Part shown: positions 43,809 through 53,142 of the stretch, piece by piece | Numbering within the stretch: the first letter of the stretch is position 1 | How the letters are laid out: each line of letters opens with the position of its first letter | Assembly: GCA_009838035.1 (NCBI GenBank) | Contig: VXSK01000023.1 | Coordinates: forward strand, 178,832-242,831 | Direction: 5' to 3' | DNA: 64,000 bases | From: Gammaproteobacteria bacterium | Lineage (GTDB): Bacteria > Pseudomonadota > Gammaproteobacteria > Steroidobacterales > Foliamicaceae | The notes under the pieces: model-generated | What the model saw: only the letters and a program-made list of their open reading frames with translations | What the model was told of the DNA's origin: nothing | The model's database searches: none | Made by a program: the position numbers and the translations under genes

Positions 43809-45059
43809 GTGGCGCAGACCAAGAGCACGAGCGCGACCGCGGCGCAACCCAGCTACATTCCGACACGCGAGGAACTGGTACTTGAAGCGCGCAAGCTGGT
43901 GCCGGTATTGCGCGAGCGCGCCCAGGCTAGCGACGAGCTTCGGACGCTGCCGGATGAAACCGTGGCCGATCTGAAGGCGGCGGGAATCCACAAGATCTTC
44001 ACGCCCAAACGCTATGGCGGATTCGAGATGGACTGGGGCGCGCACGTGGACGTGTCCCGCGAACTGGGCCGCGGCTGCGGTTCCACGTCCTGGGTGGCAT
44101 CGGTGGTGATGTCCCACACCTGGATACTGGGGCGCTTTCCGGCGCGTGCGCAGGAGGAGTTCTGGCCAGACACCCCGGACGCGATCATTGCAACCGCCTT
44201 TGCCGGCGGCGGAACGATGGAACCGGTGGACGGCGGCTTCGTGCTGAACGGCCAGTGGCGTTTCGCCAGCGGCGTGGACCACGCGAACTGCGCCGTCGTG
44301 GGAGGGCGCTACAACATCAAGAATCGCACTTCCGAGGGCAGGTTGAGATACCGCATGGCGCACCTGTTACCGGAAGATTATGAGATCGTCGACACCTGGC
44401 ATGCGGAGGGGCTGAAGGGCACCGGAAGCAAGGACATACTGGTCAAGGACCGTTTCGTGCCGGAGTACCGGACCGTGCGATCGGAGGAGCTGGCCGGCAA
44501 GGAACCCCCGGGAGCGAAGCTCCACGAGAGCTATATCTATCGCACCGAACTCGGACAGCTTTTCTATACGCTGCTGTGCGGGCCGATGCTGGGGGCGACC
44601 CGCGGCGGCCTGGAACACTACCTGGAACAGACCCGGGAACGTACGGGGCAGATGTTCGGCGAGAGCATCGTCGAGCAGATCCCCGTGCAGATCCGGGTCG
44701 CGGAATCCTTCGAGGAACTGCGGGTGGCCGACCTGATCACCGACAACCTGATGCAGTTCCTGCACGAGGCCGGCAGTTCCGGCAAGCAGATTCGCGGAAT
44801 CGATCGCCTGCGCATCCGCAGGGAACCGGCGATGGCCGCCAAGCTCTGCCTGAGCGCCATCACCCGGGTGGCCAACATGATGGGCGTGACCGGGCAGACC
44901 GGCAACAACCCCGTTCAGCGCCACTACCGCGACATGCGCACGATCTCGACCCATGGCGGCCTCAACTGGGACACCGGGATGATGCCCACGGGCAAGCTGC
45001 TGCTGGGCGTTCCGACCGGCGACCCTCTGACCGACGTCGATATCGAAAAGCCCTGGTAG
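43809..45059 (+). CDS. acyl-CoA-dehydrogenase-like flavin monooxygenase (HsaA/DszC type)
   Basis: 416 residues from GTG 43809 with GGGAG upstream. The layout is acyl-CoA dehydrogenase type 2: helical N-domain (TLPDETVADLKAAGIHKIFTP, RYGGFEMDW), beta domain (GGFVLNGQWRFASGVDHA), GLKGTGSKDILVKDRFVP, and a C-terminal helical domain ending in ISTHGGLNWDTGM. Members such as HsaA, HpaB-like enzymes and DszC hydroxylate phenols using FMNH2/FADH2 from a separate reductase. HsaA acts in steroid ring breakdown. No flavin reductase is adjacent. MFS gene starts 4 bp later. Confidence 0.85.
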   Translation: MAQTKSTSATAAQPSYIPTREELVLEARKLVPVLRERAQASDELRTLPDETVADLKAAGIHKIFTPKRYGGFEMDWGAHVDVSRELGRGCGSTSWVASVVMSHTWILGRFPARAQEEFWPDTPDAIIATAFAGGGTMEPVDGGFVLNGQWRFASGVDHANCAVVGGRYNIKNRTSEGRLRYRMAHLLPEDYEIVDTWHAEGLKGTGSKDILVKDRFVPEYRTVRSEELAGKEPPGAKLHESYIYRTELGQLFYTLLCGPMLGATRGGLEHYLEQTRERTGQMFGESIVEQIPVQIRVAESFEELRVADLITDNLMQFLHEAGSSGKQIRGIDRLRIRREPAMAAKLCLSAITRVANMMGVTGQTGNNPVQRHYRDMRTISTHGGLNWDTGMMPTGKLLLGVPTGDPLTDVDIEKPW

Positions 45060-45063
45060 CGGC

Positions 45064-46389
45064 ATGAACAACACGCCGCAACGGCCCAGCCCGCTGGTGG
45101 CCTGGTACGCCGTAGGCGTGCTGATGATCGCCTTCATCTTTTCGTTCCTGGACCGGCTGATTCTTTCGCTTCTGGTTCCGCCGATCATGCGGGACCTCGA
45201 AATCGACAACTTCGCCATCGGCCTGCTGGGAGGACTGTATTTCGCTGTCTTTTATGCCCTTATGGGCCTGCCGATCGGGCGGCTGGCGGACCGCAGCAGC
45301 CGGCGGCTGATCGTGGCCGCGGGCATATTCCTCTGGAGCCTGATGACGGCCGCCTGCGGACTGGCGCGCAACTTCTGGCACCTGGCGCTGGCGCGGGTCG
45401 GCGTGGGCGTCGGAGAAGCGACCCTGTCGCCCTGCGCCTACTCGCTGATCAGCGACTACTTCCCCAGGGACCGGATCGGCACCGCGCTGGGCGTGTTCCA
45501 GTGCGCCGCCTTCATCGGCGCGGGCGTCGCGTTCCTGGTGGGCGCCCAGGTAATCGAGCTGGTCGCCGCGATCCCCTTCGATCGCCTTCCCCCCGCGCTA
45601 GCCGACCTGCTGACGCAGTTCAAGCCCTGGCAGCTTGCGTTCATCATCGTGGGCCTGCCCGGCGTGCTGGTGGCGTTGCTGGCGCTCACGATGCGCGAGC
45701 CTCCGCGCCAGGGTCTCATGGAGGGCGTGGAACAGAAAATCCCCTGGCCCGTCGTGATCGATTTCTTCTCGAAGCGGTGGCGCATGTTCCTGGCGCACTT
45801 TTTCGGTTTCGCCATACTGGCCGCGCCGATCGCCAACCTGCTGCTGTGGGGACCGACTCACCTGATCCGCAACCTCGGCTACACGGCATCCGAGGCCGGC
45901 CAGTACCTGGGATGGATTCTCCTGCTCTGCTCGCCGGCGGCAGTCTTTGCCGGCGGCTGGTTCACCGATTTCCTGAGAAGGCGCGGGCGGGTCGACGCCC
46001 CGCTGTGGGTGGGCATCATCGCGGCGGCGGCGCTGACTCCGCTGTGCCTGGTCACGACGCAGCTCGACAGCCCGTTCTGGACGATGGTGCTGTTCTGTCC
46101 CTACGCTTTCTTCGGATGCTTCGCGGTGGCCAGCGGCCCGGCGGCGCTGCAACTGGTGACGCCCAATCAGTTGCGCGCCACGGTTTCGGCGGTCTGGATG
46201 CTGGCGCTGAATATCCTGTCGGCAATTGCCGGGCCCACCGCGGTGGGCTTCGTCATCGACAGCGTCTTCGGCTACAACGAGGCCGTGGGCAGCTCAATCG
46301 CGCTGGTCGGCGCAGTCGCTGCGCCCATAGCCGGCCTTTTCCTGTTCTACGGCCTAAAACACTTCCGCGCCGCCGCCCGCAACGCCTAA
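45064..46389 (+). CDS. MFS transporter (spinster-like)
   Basis: 441 residues with 12 membrane helices. The motifs GLPIGRLADRSSRRLIV, RVGVGVGEATLSPCAYSLI and DYFPRDRIGTALGVF are typical of the spinster-like MFS branch common in bacteria that use aromatic or steroid compounds. Four bp after the flavin monooxygenase, so likely its transporter partner. Confidence 0.9.
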   Translation: MNNTPQRPSPLVAWYAVGVLMIAFIFSFLDRLILSLLVPPIMRDLEIDNFAIGLLGGLYFAVFYALMGLPIGRLADRSSRRLIVAAGIFLWSLMTAACGLARNFWHLALARVGVGVGEATLSPCAYSLISDYFPRDRIGTALGVFQCAAFIGAGVAFLVGAQVIELVAAIPFDRLPPALADLLTQFKPWQLAFIIVGLPGVLVALLALTMREPPRQGLMEGVEQKIPWPVVIDFFSKRWRMFLAHFFGFAILAAPIANLLLWGPTHLIRNLGYTASEAGQYLGWILLLCSPAAVFAGGWFTDFLRRRGRVDAPLWVGIIAAAALTPLCLVTTQLDSPFWTMVLFCPYAFFGCFAVASGPAALQLVTPNQLRATVSAVWMLALNILSAIAGPTAVGFVIDSVFGYNEAVGSSIALVGAVAAPIAGLFLFYGLKHFRAAARNA

Positions 46390-46407
46390 CTCCACACTTC
46401 GATCCCG

Positions 46408-46504
46408 CCCCTTTGTGTGCCTCCCTCTCGTTGGAGACGCCATCCCTGGCTCGGAATCGCTATCCTGCTTTTACGCTCCCACGAGAGGAAGGCACACAAA
46501 GGGG
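46408..46504. repeat. palindromic element copy 2 (97 bp), inverted core
   Basis: Arms 46408-46430 and 46482-46504 pair over 22 of 23 bases. The core is the reverse complement of that in copy 3 (TATCCTGCTTTTACGCTCCC versus its complement at 54241-54339). It sits between the convergent MFS and moeA genes and may work as a bidirectional terminator. Confidence 0.85.
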
Positions 46505-46525
46505 CTACGGTGGCAGCATCCTGGG

Positions 46526-47740
46526 TCAGAGGGGGTAGGAGGCGGCGAGGGCGCCTTCTTCGTGGCGGCCGCCGGCGAGGCGGAGCCAGCAGTCGGCGGC
46601 GGCGAGGGCGCCGGCCTGGCCGGGGCGTTGGGGGTGCACCAGCTTCAGTGCTTCCGATTCGGTGCAGCGGCGGGCCAGGAGGAAGTGTGTGTGGCCTTCG
46701 CGCAGGTCGCAGGCGTGAGCGAGCGGCTTGCGTTGGGGTTTTTCGGGCTTCATCGCCAGGATGGCGCGAATGCCGGGCCAGACCAGGAAGCGCATGCCGG
46801 CGGCCGTGGCCAGCGGATTGCCCGGAAGCCCGAATACGGGGGTCCCGTCGTCCAGCAGCGCGAACAGGGCCGGTTTGCCGGGCCGCATCGCGACGCCGTG
46901 AAAAACGATTCGAGCCCCCAGTTCCCGCAGCGCTCCCCGCAGAACATCGTGATTCCCCGCTGAGGCGGACCCGCTTGAGACGAGGACCCGGGCGCCGGAT
47001 TCGCGGGCGTCCTGAAACCCGCGCGCCAGATCGCCGGGATCATCCTGAACGTGTTGCGCGTGCGCCACGGGGACCCGCCGCTCTGCGCACCAGGCAGTCA
47101 TCCAGGCTGCGTTGACGTTGGCTATCTCTCCTGGAGCGAGCGGGGCGCCGGGAGGGCGCACCTCGTCGCCCGTCGTCAGCAGGCCCAGCGGGGGCGGCGT
47201 GCGAACGTGCAACTCGTTGATTCCGGCAGCGGACAAGAGCGCGACATGCCCGGCGTGAAGGCGCTCGCCGGTGAAATCGAAAGCGGCGCCGGCCGGATAC
47301 TCCTCGCCCATGATGCGCAGGTTCCGTCCTTGCTCGACGGGCTTCAGAAAACGCAACATCGTCGCGCCGGACCGCTCGATCACCGCCGCCTGCTCCAGAG
47401 GTACGACCGTGTCCAGCGAGGGTGGCGTCAGGGCGCCCGTGGCAACCCGAAGGGCGCACCCGGACCCGGGCTTCGCGGCTTCCGCGTACGCACCGACCTT
47501 GAGCTCGCCAACTACGGGAAGCTCCACCGGAGAATCTTCCGCGGCGCCCGCCGTGTCCGCGGCGCATATGGCAAAGCCGTCCATGGCCGCGTTGTTGAAT
47601 GCCGGCGAGGCGACGGCGCCAATGACGGGCCGGGAAGCAACCGCACCCAGGGCCCGGCGAGCGGAAACCGACTCCTCCGGCCCCGGCGTACAGGCCGCGG
47701 CAAGGGTGGTGCAAGCATCGCGATAGGGGATCAACTTCAT
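46526..47740 (-). CDS. moeA: molybdopterin molybdotransferase
   Basis: 404 residues, typical length. FNNAAMDGFAI near the N-terminus, LTTGDEVRPPG, VAMRPGKPALFAL and GLPGNPLATAAGM are the conserved MoeA blocks. The usual SGGxSxGxxD motif reads SSGSASAGNHD, so one Gly is replaced. It inserts molybdate into adenylylated molybdopterin and is needed for molybdoenzymes such as the one at 15541. Stands alone. Confidence 0.92.
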   Translation of the reverse strand: MKLIPYRDACTTLAAACTPGPEESVSARRALGAVASRPVIGAVASPAFNNAAMDGFAICAADTAGAAEDSPVELPVVGELKVGAYAEAAKPGSGCALRVATGALTPPSLDTVVPLEQAAVIERSGATMLRFLKPVEQGRNLRIMGEEYPAGAAFDFTGERLHAGHVALLSAAGINELHVRTPPPLGLLTTGDEVRPPGAPLAPGEIANVNAAWMTAWCAERRVPVAHAQHVQDDPGDLARGFQDARESGARVLVSSGSASAGNHDVLRGALRELGARIVFHGVAMRPGKPALFALLDDGTPVFGLPGNPLATAAGMRFLVWPGIRAILAMKPEKPQRKPLAHACDLREGHTHFLLARRCTESEALKLVHPQRPGQAGALAAADCWLRLAGGRHEEGALAASYPL

Positions 47741-47807
47741 TCAACAGCCGCAACAATGGTTTTGAGCCTTTTCGTTATACTCCAACTCAACAGCGAAGTC
47801 AGCGGGG

Positions 47808-50800
47808 GTGGCGGCGCCATTTCGCATGAAAGACCGGATCATCGATTTATCGCTTGAACGTCGGCGGTCCACGCTGCTGGCGATGATCGGCATCGTGATC
47901 TTCGGGATCGTCGCGCGCGTGTCGATCCCGGTGGAGAGCGAACCCCGCATAGAAATCCCGTTCTACGTCATCACGGTCGTTCACGAGGGCATCTCTCCGG
48001 AAGACGCCCGGCGGCTGCTGATCCTGCCGCTGGAAATCGAGCTCAAGGCCGTGGAAGGCGTCCGGGAAATCACCGGCACGGGCGCCGAGAACATGGCCAT
48101 GGTCGGGGTGGAGTTCCAGACGGGAATCGACCTCGACGTAGCGCTGAGCGACGTGCGCGAGGCCGTGAATCGGGCCAAGCCCGAGTTCCCGTCCACGACG
48201 GAGGAGCCGATCGTCGAGGAGACCGCGACCACCGACTACCCCGTGCTGCAGATCAATCTGGTAGGACGCAATACACCGGAGGAAACTCTCTACGCCACCG
48301 CGCGCAGCCTTCGCGACAGGATCGAAACGGTAGGTCAGGTGCAATTGGCGGCGCTGCAGGGGCACCGCGAGGAGTTCATGGAAATCCTCATTCGGCCGGA
48401 GCAGCTCGCGACGTACCGGATGTCCGTGGAGGAGCTGTACGGGGCGCTGACGCGTAACAACCGGCTGATCGCGGCGGGCGCGATGGACTCCGCCCAGGGG
48501 AGCGTCTCGGTAAAGGTGCCCAGCGTTATTGAATCGACGGACGACCTGCTCGACATTCCGGTGCGCATCGAAGGCGACACGGTCGTGACCTTAAGCGACG
48601 TGGCCTCGGTGAGGCGCACGTTCAAGGACCGGGCCAGCTATTCCCACGCCAACGGCGAGCGTTCCATCTCGGTGTTCGTGTACCGGCGCTCCGGCGCAAA
48701 CAGCATCGAAACGGCCACCGCGGTCCGCGAAGTGGCGGACGGTTTCCGCGACCGGCTGCCCGTGGGCGTCAACATGTTCTATTCCCAGGACACGTCCCAG
48801 TTCGCCGCCAAGCAGATCGTCGAGCTTCAGGGGAACATCGTGACCGCGTTGGTGCTGGTCATGCTGGTCATATTCCCGGCCATGGGCCTGCGGAGCAGCC
48901 TGCTGGTGGCCGGCGCCATCCCGGTCTCCTTCCTGTTCGCGCTGATCTTCCTGTGGCTGTTCGGACACTCGTTCAACTTCATGGTCATGTTCGGCATGCT
49001 GCTGGGGCTGGGCATGCTGATCGACGGCGCCATCGTGGTCACCGAGGATGCCGAACGGCGAATCACGGAAGGCGAAACCGAACTCGAGGCGTACGGGGCG
49101 GCCGCCAAGCGAATGTTCCTGCCGGTTCTCGCCTCCACAGCGACCACTCTGGCGGCCTTCGTGCCGCTGATGTTCTGGCCCGGCGTGGCCGGCGCCTTCA
49201 TGGGGTACCTGCCCATTACCCTGCTCTGGGTGCTGATCGGAGCGCTGCTCTATGCGTTGATATTCGCCCCGGTCCTGGGAACGACGTTCCGGCGCCGCAG
49301 CCGCGTATCCGCCCCGGCGCCGGCGGGCGCCGACGGCATGTGGGAACTGGACTGGGCGCGGCTGGGCCGTTTCGCGCGCGGTTACGGCCGCCTGCTTTCA
49401 ATGGCCGTGCGCCGTCCCCTGGTCACGGTCGCCATCGTGATCGCGCTGGTACTGGGCATATTTACCGTGCATGGCTCGCGCGATCTGGGTGTGCTTTTCT
49501 TCAACGAGAACGACCCCACCTACGCCCAGGTGTTCGTGCGCGCGCGCGGCAACCTGGACGTGGAAGAAGCCTACCGGCTGGTGGCCGAAGTGGAGGCGGC
49601 GGTCCTCGAGGTCCCGGGCATCAAGAACCTGAACATGTTCACGACGACCGGCGCGGGCCAGGCCCAGGGGCAGCGGATGCAATACCAGGGTGGCTCGAGC
49701 GCAGACCGCATCGGCGCCATGTTCGTAGAGATGGTCGAGAGCAGCCAGCGCGACACGACCGGCATGGAAGTGCTGGAGGAAGTTCGCCGGCGCACGGAGA
49801 GATTCGGCGGGGTGATCATCGAAGTGCGGCCTTTCGAGAGTCAGATCACCGCCGGCAAACCGATCGCCCTGCAGTTCTCTTCCAATGAGCGCGAGCGCCT
49901 TGTTCCCGTGGTCGAAAGGGTGCGCGAGTACATCGTCAACGAGGTCGAAGGACTGAGGGACATCGAGGACACGCTTCCCGTGCCCGGAATCGAATGGCAA
50001 CTGGAAGTGGACCGGGCCGTGGCGGGACTGTACGGGGCCGACGTCTCGACCGTGGGACTGGCCACGCAACTGGTGACGAACGGCGCCAAGCTGGGCGAAT
50101 ACCGCCCCGACGACGCGGACGACGCGCTGGACATAAGGATCCGCTACCCGACCGAAGACCGCGGCGTCAACGAACTGGACGACCTGAGGATCGTCACCCG
50201 CAACGGGCCGGTACCGTTGTCGAATTTCGTCACCCGGCGCGCGACGCCGCGGCTGGACACCATCCAGCGGGCCGACCAGGAGGACATCCACATGATCAGG
50301 GCCGGCGTCGCGCCCGGCGTGCTGCCGGACGCCAAGATCCGGGAGATCCAGGGGTGGCTGGACAGCCAGACTTTCGATTCGGAGGTGGAAATCCGCTTCC
50401 GCGGCACGACCGAGGAGCAGGAAGAGTCGATCGACTTTCTCTCCAAGGCCTTTTCCTTTGCGCTGCTGCTCATGTTCGCGTTGCTGGTTACGCAGTTCAA
50501 CAACATCTACCAGAGCTTCCTGATCATGCTGGCGATCGTGCTGTCCACGGCCGGGGTGTTTCTGGGGCTGGTCATCACCAACCAGCCGTTCAGCGCGATA
50601 TTGAGCGGGGTGGGCGTTGTGTCGCTGGCGGGCATCGTCGTGAACAACAACATCGTGCTGATCGACACCTACAACGTCGGCCGCAGGGAATTTCCCGACC
50701 GGGACATCGCCGAACTCATCGTGCTGACCGGTTTGCAGCGGCTGCGGCCGGTACTGCTGACCACCGTCACGACCGTGATCGGACTGCTGCCCCTGGCCAG

Positions 50801-51065
50801 CCATCAATCGGTGGATTTCATCAACCGCAGATGGGTCTCGGGAGGCGAGCTTTCGGGTTACTGGGTGCCTCTGGCCCAGGCCGTGGTGTCCGGACTGACC
50901 TTCGCCACGATCCTGACGCTGATCCTCACGCCGGCGCTGCTGGTGCTGCCGAGCCGGCTCAAGGGGATGTTCTCGGGCGTGCTGACCGGCCTGCGCAGCA
51001 GGGCGCCGAAGCCGGTCCGGCTCCGCGGCGGGGACAGTTACGCGAAGCGCTCGCCCGGCGTATGA
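47808..51065 (+). CDS. RND-family efflux permease
   Basis: 1085 residues from GTG 47808 (ATG 47826 possible). Typical two-fold RND structure: membrane helix 1 after a short N-terminus, large periplasmic loop, helices at about 340-520, second loop and helices at about 890-1050. Helix 4 has GLGMLIDGAIVVTED, with only one Asp of the AcrB pair. It starts a plus-strand group permease - GPP34-P450 - adaptor. No TolC-like channel in the window. Drug, lipid or sterol transport are all possible; the neighbours favour a hydrophobic biosynthetic product (inference). Confidence 0.93.
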   Translation: MAAPFRMKDRIIDLSLERRRSTLLAMIGIVIFGIVARVSIPVESEPRIEIPFYVITVVHEGISPEDARRLLILPLEIELKAVEGVREITGTGAENMAMVGVEFQTGIDLDVALSDVREAVNRAKPEFPSTTEEPIVEETATTDYPVLQINLVGRNTPEETLYATARSLRDRIETVGQVQLAALQGHREEFMEILIRPEQLATYRMSVEELYGALTRNNRLIAAGAMDSAQGSVSVKVPSVIESTDDLLDIPVRIEGDTVVTLSDVASVRRTFKDRASYSHANGERSISVFVYRRSGANSIETATAVREVADGFRDRLPVGVNMFYSQDTSQFAAKQIVELQGNIVTALVLVMLVIFPAMGLRSSLLVAGAIPVSFLFALIFLWLFGHSFNFMVMFGMLLGLGMLIDGAIVVTEDAERRITEGETELEAYGAAAKRMFLPVLASTATTLAAFVPLMFWPGVAGAFMGYLPITLLWVLIGALLYALIFAPVLGTTFRRRSRVSAPAPAGADGMWELDWARLGRFARGYGRLLSMAVRRPLVTVAIVIALVLGIFTVHGSRDLGVLFFNENDPTYAQVFVRARGNLDVEEAYRLVAEVEAAVLEVPGIKNLNMFTTTGAGQAQGQRMQYQGGSSADRIGAMFVEMVESSQRDTTGMEVLEEVRRRTERFGGVIIEVRPFESQITAGKPIALQFSSNERERLVPVVERVREYIVNEVEGLRDIEDTLPVPGIEWQLEVDRAVAGLYGADVSTVGLATQLVTNGAKLGEYRPDDADDALDIRIRYPTEDRGVNELDDLRIVTRNGPVPLSNFVTRRATPRLDTIQRADQEDIHMIRAGVAPGVLPDAKIREIQGWLDSQTFDSEVEIRFRGTTEEQEESIDFLSKAFSFALLLMFALLVTQFNNIYQSFLIMLAIVLSTAGVFLGLVITNQPFSAILSGVGVVSLAGIVVNNNIVLIDTYNVGRREFPDRDIAELIVLTGLQRLRPVLLTTVTTVIGLLPLASHQSVDFINRRWVSGGELSGYWVPLAQAVVSGLTFATILTLILTPALLVLPSRLKGMFSGVLTGLRSRAPKPVRLRGGDSYAKRSPGV

Positions 51066-51110
51066 TTGACCTGTGTATTACGGGCAACTGATTCGACTGC
51101 GGGGGTAGTT

Positions 51111-53108
51111 GTGAGATTAGCCGAAGAGTTGGCGCTGGTTCTTCTGAACGAAGACAGCGGCTATTTCGAGCCCGTCGGCGCCTGGAACCTGTCCTGCGTG
51201 ATTGCGGGCTCGGTGCTCGCGGACCTGTCGCTCGAATTTCGCATCGACACCGATACGGAGACGCTCACGCTCCTGGACGCCGGGGAGACGGGCGACCCCT
51301 TGCTGGATCCGGTGCTGGCGGAAATCGCCTCGGCGCCCCCACCGGTGCACAACGCCCAGTACTGGATCGAGAAGACCGCGCAGCGATCGGACGACGCGAT
51401 GGACATCATCCTCGACCGGCTGGTCGAGAAGAACATTCTCGACCACGATTCCGGTGGGTTCTGGTCGCTCAGCCGCCAGGTATCGCGCACCGGAACGTAC
51501 TCCGCGGACGACGGATCGACGAAACTGCAGGTCAAGACGCGAGTTCTTCGCGCAATCCTGGACGAAGAGATTCCCGATCCCCGGGACGTGATCCTCATCA
51601 GCCTGATTGCCGCATGCGACGCGCTGCCGCTGTTGCTCACCGAAGAAGAGTACGAGCAATCCAGCGAACGCATCGATCTGCTCTGCAAAATGGACCTGGT
51701 GGGACGGGCCATCGGCGCGGCTGTCAGGGAGAGTCAGGGACGCCCGGTGCAGCAGCCCGTGGGGCGCACCCGGCCGATTCCGGTCGCCAACCTGCTGAAG
51801 CTGATTCCGAATCGAAATCTGAGGCGGGGCAATCTTTCCAGGATCCTTACGGATCTGTACAGGGAATACGGTCCGGTTTTCAGGATCAAGAAGCCCTTCT
51901 CGGACAAGGGCGTTGTCGTGCTTGCCGGCCCGGAGACCAATGCTTGGATCAACCGCAACGGCCGGACCTATTTCCGCACGCGCGATCACATGGCCGACTT
52001 CGAGCAACTGTACGGCGCGTCCCGGACCCTGCCCGGCATGGACGGCACAGAGCATTACCGAATGAGAAAGTCCTTGCGGGCCGGTTATTCCCGCGCGACG
52101 CTGGAGGCGAGGCTGGACGAAGTATATAAATTCTGCCGTGCCTCACTGGAGAAATGGGTCCCGGGCAATCCGATGCCAGGCGCCGCCGCATGCCAGGAGC
52201 TGATGAGCGTTCAGGTGTCGCAGCTCATGGTGGGCGTGGACGCGTCGGACCATATCGACGATCTTCTCAGCTACGAACACCGGTCGCTGGTCACGCATGT
52301 GCAGAAAGCCTTGCCGAAATTCATGATGCAGACGCCCGGCATGGCCAGGAAGAGGAAGCGTATTTTCGAGATGCTCAACCGGGTATTGAATGCGCACACG
52401 CCGGCGCAGCGCAAAGGCAAACCCAAGGACCTGGTCGATCATATTCTGAGCCTGCACGCCAGCGATCCTCAATATTTCCCGGAGACCGATCTGAGCTTCA
52501 TGCTGGTCGCGGGCTTCATCGCCAGCATTTACCTCGGCAGCGGGCTGAGCTTTGCCGTGTACGGCATGGCCAGCCATCCCGAAATCTACCGCCGGGTTCA
52601 GAAGGAGGCCGAAACGCTGTTCGCCAACGGCGACCCGGGCAAGGACGATTTCACGAGGTCCTCAATCGACGTCGCCCACCGGGTGTTCCTGGAGTCCCAG
52701 CGCCTGTATCCGGTCATTCCGATGCAGCTTCGCACCACCATGAACCACTGCGTGGTGCAGGGCTACAACATTCCGAAGGACACGCGCGTGGTGTTCGCGC
52801 ACACTGCCGCGCACCACCTGGAAGAGACTTTTCCCGATCCCACAAGATTCGATATCGACCGCTACGCGCCGCCCAGGGATGAGCACAAACGCGCGGGAGC
52901 ATACGTGCCCTTCGGACTCGGGACGCACCATTGCCTGGGGTCGAAATGGGTGGAACTGCAAATGACGATCAACCTGCTCCTCATCGCGTACTATTTCGAC
53001 ATCAGCGTCGTTCCGTCGGACTATGAGATGAGATTCAATCCGTTTCCCACCAGCGCACCGAACAGCAAGTTTCGATTTACCATTGACAAGAGGCGTCACG
53101 ACTTCTGA
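51111..53108 (+). CDS. GPP34 domain-cytochrome P450 fusion protein
   Basis: 665 residues from GTG 51111 (GGGGG upstream; this start begins the GPP34-type LAEELALVLLNEDSG). Residues 1 to about 205 resemble the GPP34/GOLPH3 fold, including LLDPVLAEIASAPPP and WIEKTAQRSDDAMDIILDRL. In eukaryotes this fold binds PI4P membranes. Residues about 225-665 are a P450: I-helix LVAGFIASIYLGSG (the acid-Thr pair is replaced by Ala-Ser at 471-472), ExxR at 528-531 (ESQR), and the heme loop FGLGTHHCLG with C608 as iron ligand. No redox partner is adjacent. It lies between RND permease and adaptor genes. Confidence 0.85.
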   Translation: MRLAEELALVLLNEDSGYFEPVGAWNLSCVIAGSVLADLSLEFRIDTDTETLTLLDAGETGDPLLDPVLAEIASAPPPVHNAQYWIEKTAQRSDDAMDIILDRLVEKNILDHDSGGFWSLSRQVSRTGTYSADDGSTKLQVKTRVLRAILDEEIPDPRDVILISLIAACDALPLLLTEEEYEQSSERIDLLCKMDLVGRAIGAAVRESQGRPVQQPVGRTRPIPVANLLKLIPNRNLRRGNLSRILTDLYREYGPVFRIKKPFSDKGVVVLAGPETNAWINRNGRTYFRTRDHMADFEQLYGASRTLPGMDGTEHYRMRKSLRAGYSRATLEARLDEVYKFCRASLEKWVPGNPMPGAAACQELMSVQVSQLMVGVDASDHIDDLLSYEHRSLVTHVQKALPKFMMQTPGMARKRKRIFEMLNRVLNAHTPAQRKGKPKDLVDHILSLHASDPQYFPETDLSFMLVAGFIASIYLGSGLSFAVYGMASHPEIYRRVQKEAETLFANGDPGKDDFTRSSIDVAHRVFLESQRLYPVIPMQLRTTMNHCVVQGYNIPKDTRVVFAHTAAHHLEETFPDPTRFDIDRYAPPRDEHKRAGAYVPFGLGTHHCLGSKWVELQMTINLLLIAYYFDISVVPSDYEMRFNPFPTSAPNSKFRFTIDKRRHDF

Positions 53109-53142
53109 CCCGCGGGCCACGGTTTAGACGGAATCCGAATAA

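Noticed and set aside
51066..51110. Upstream extension of the GPP34-P450 gene to 51066
   Set aside because: The extra residues do not fit GPP34, whose conserved start matches the GTG at 51111 with a G-rich site before it.
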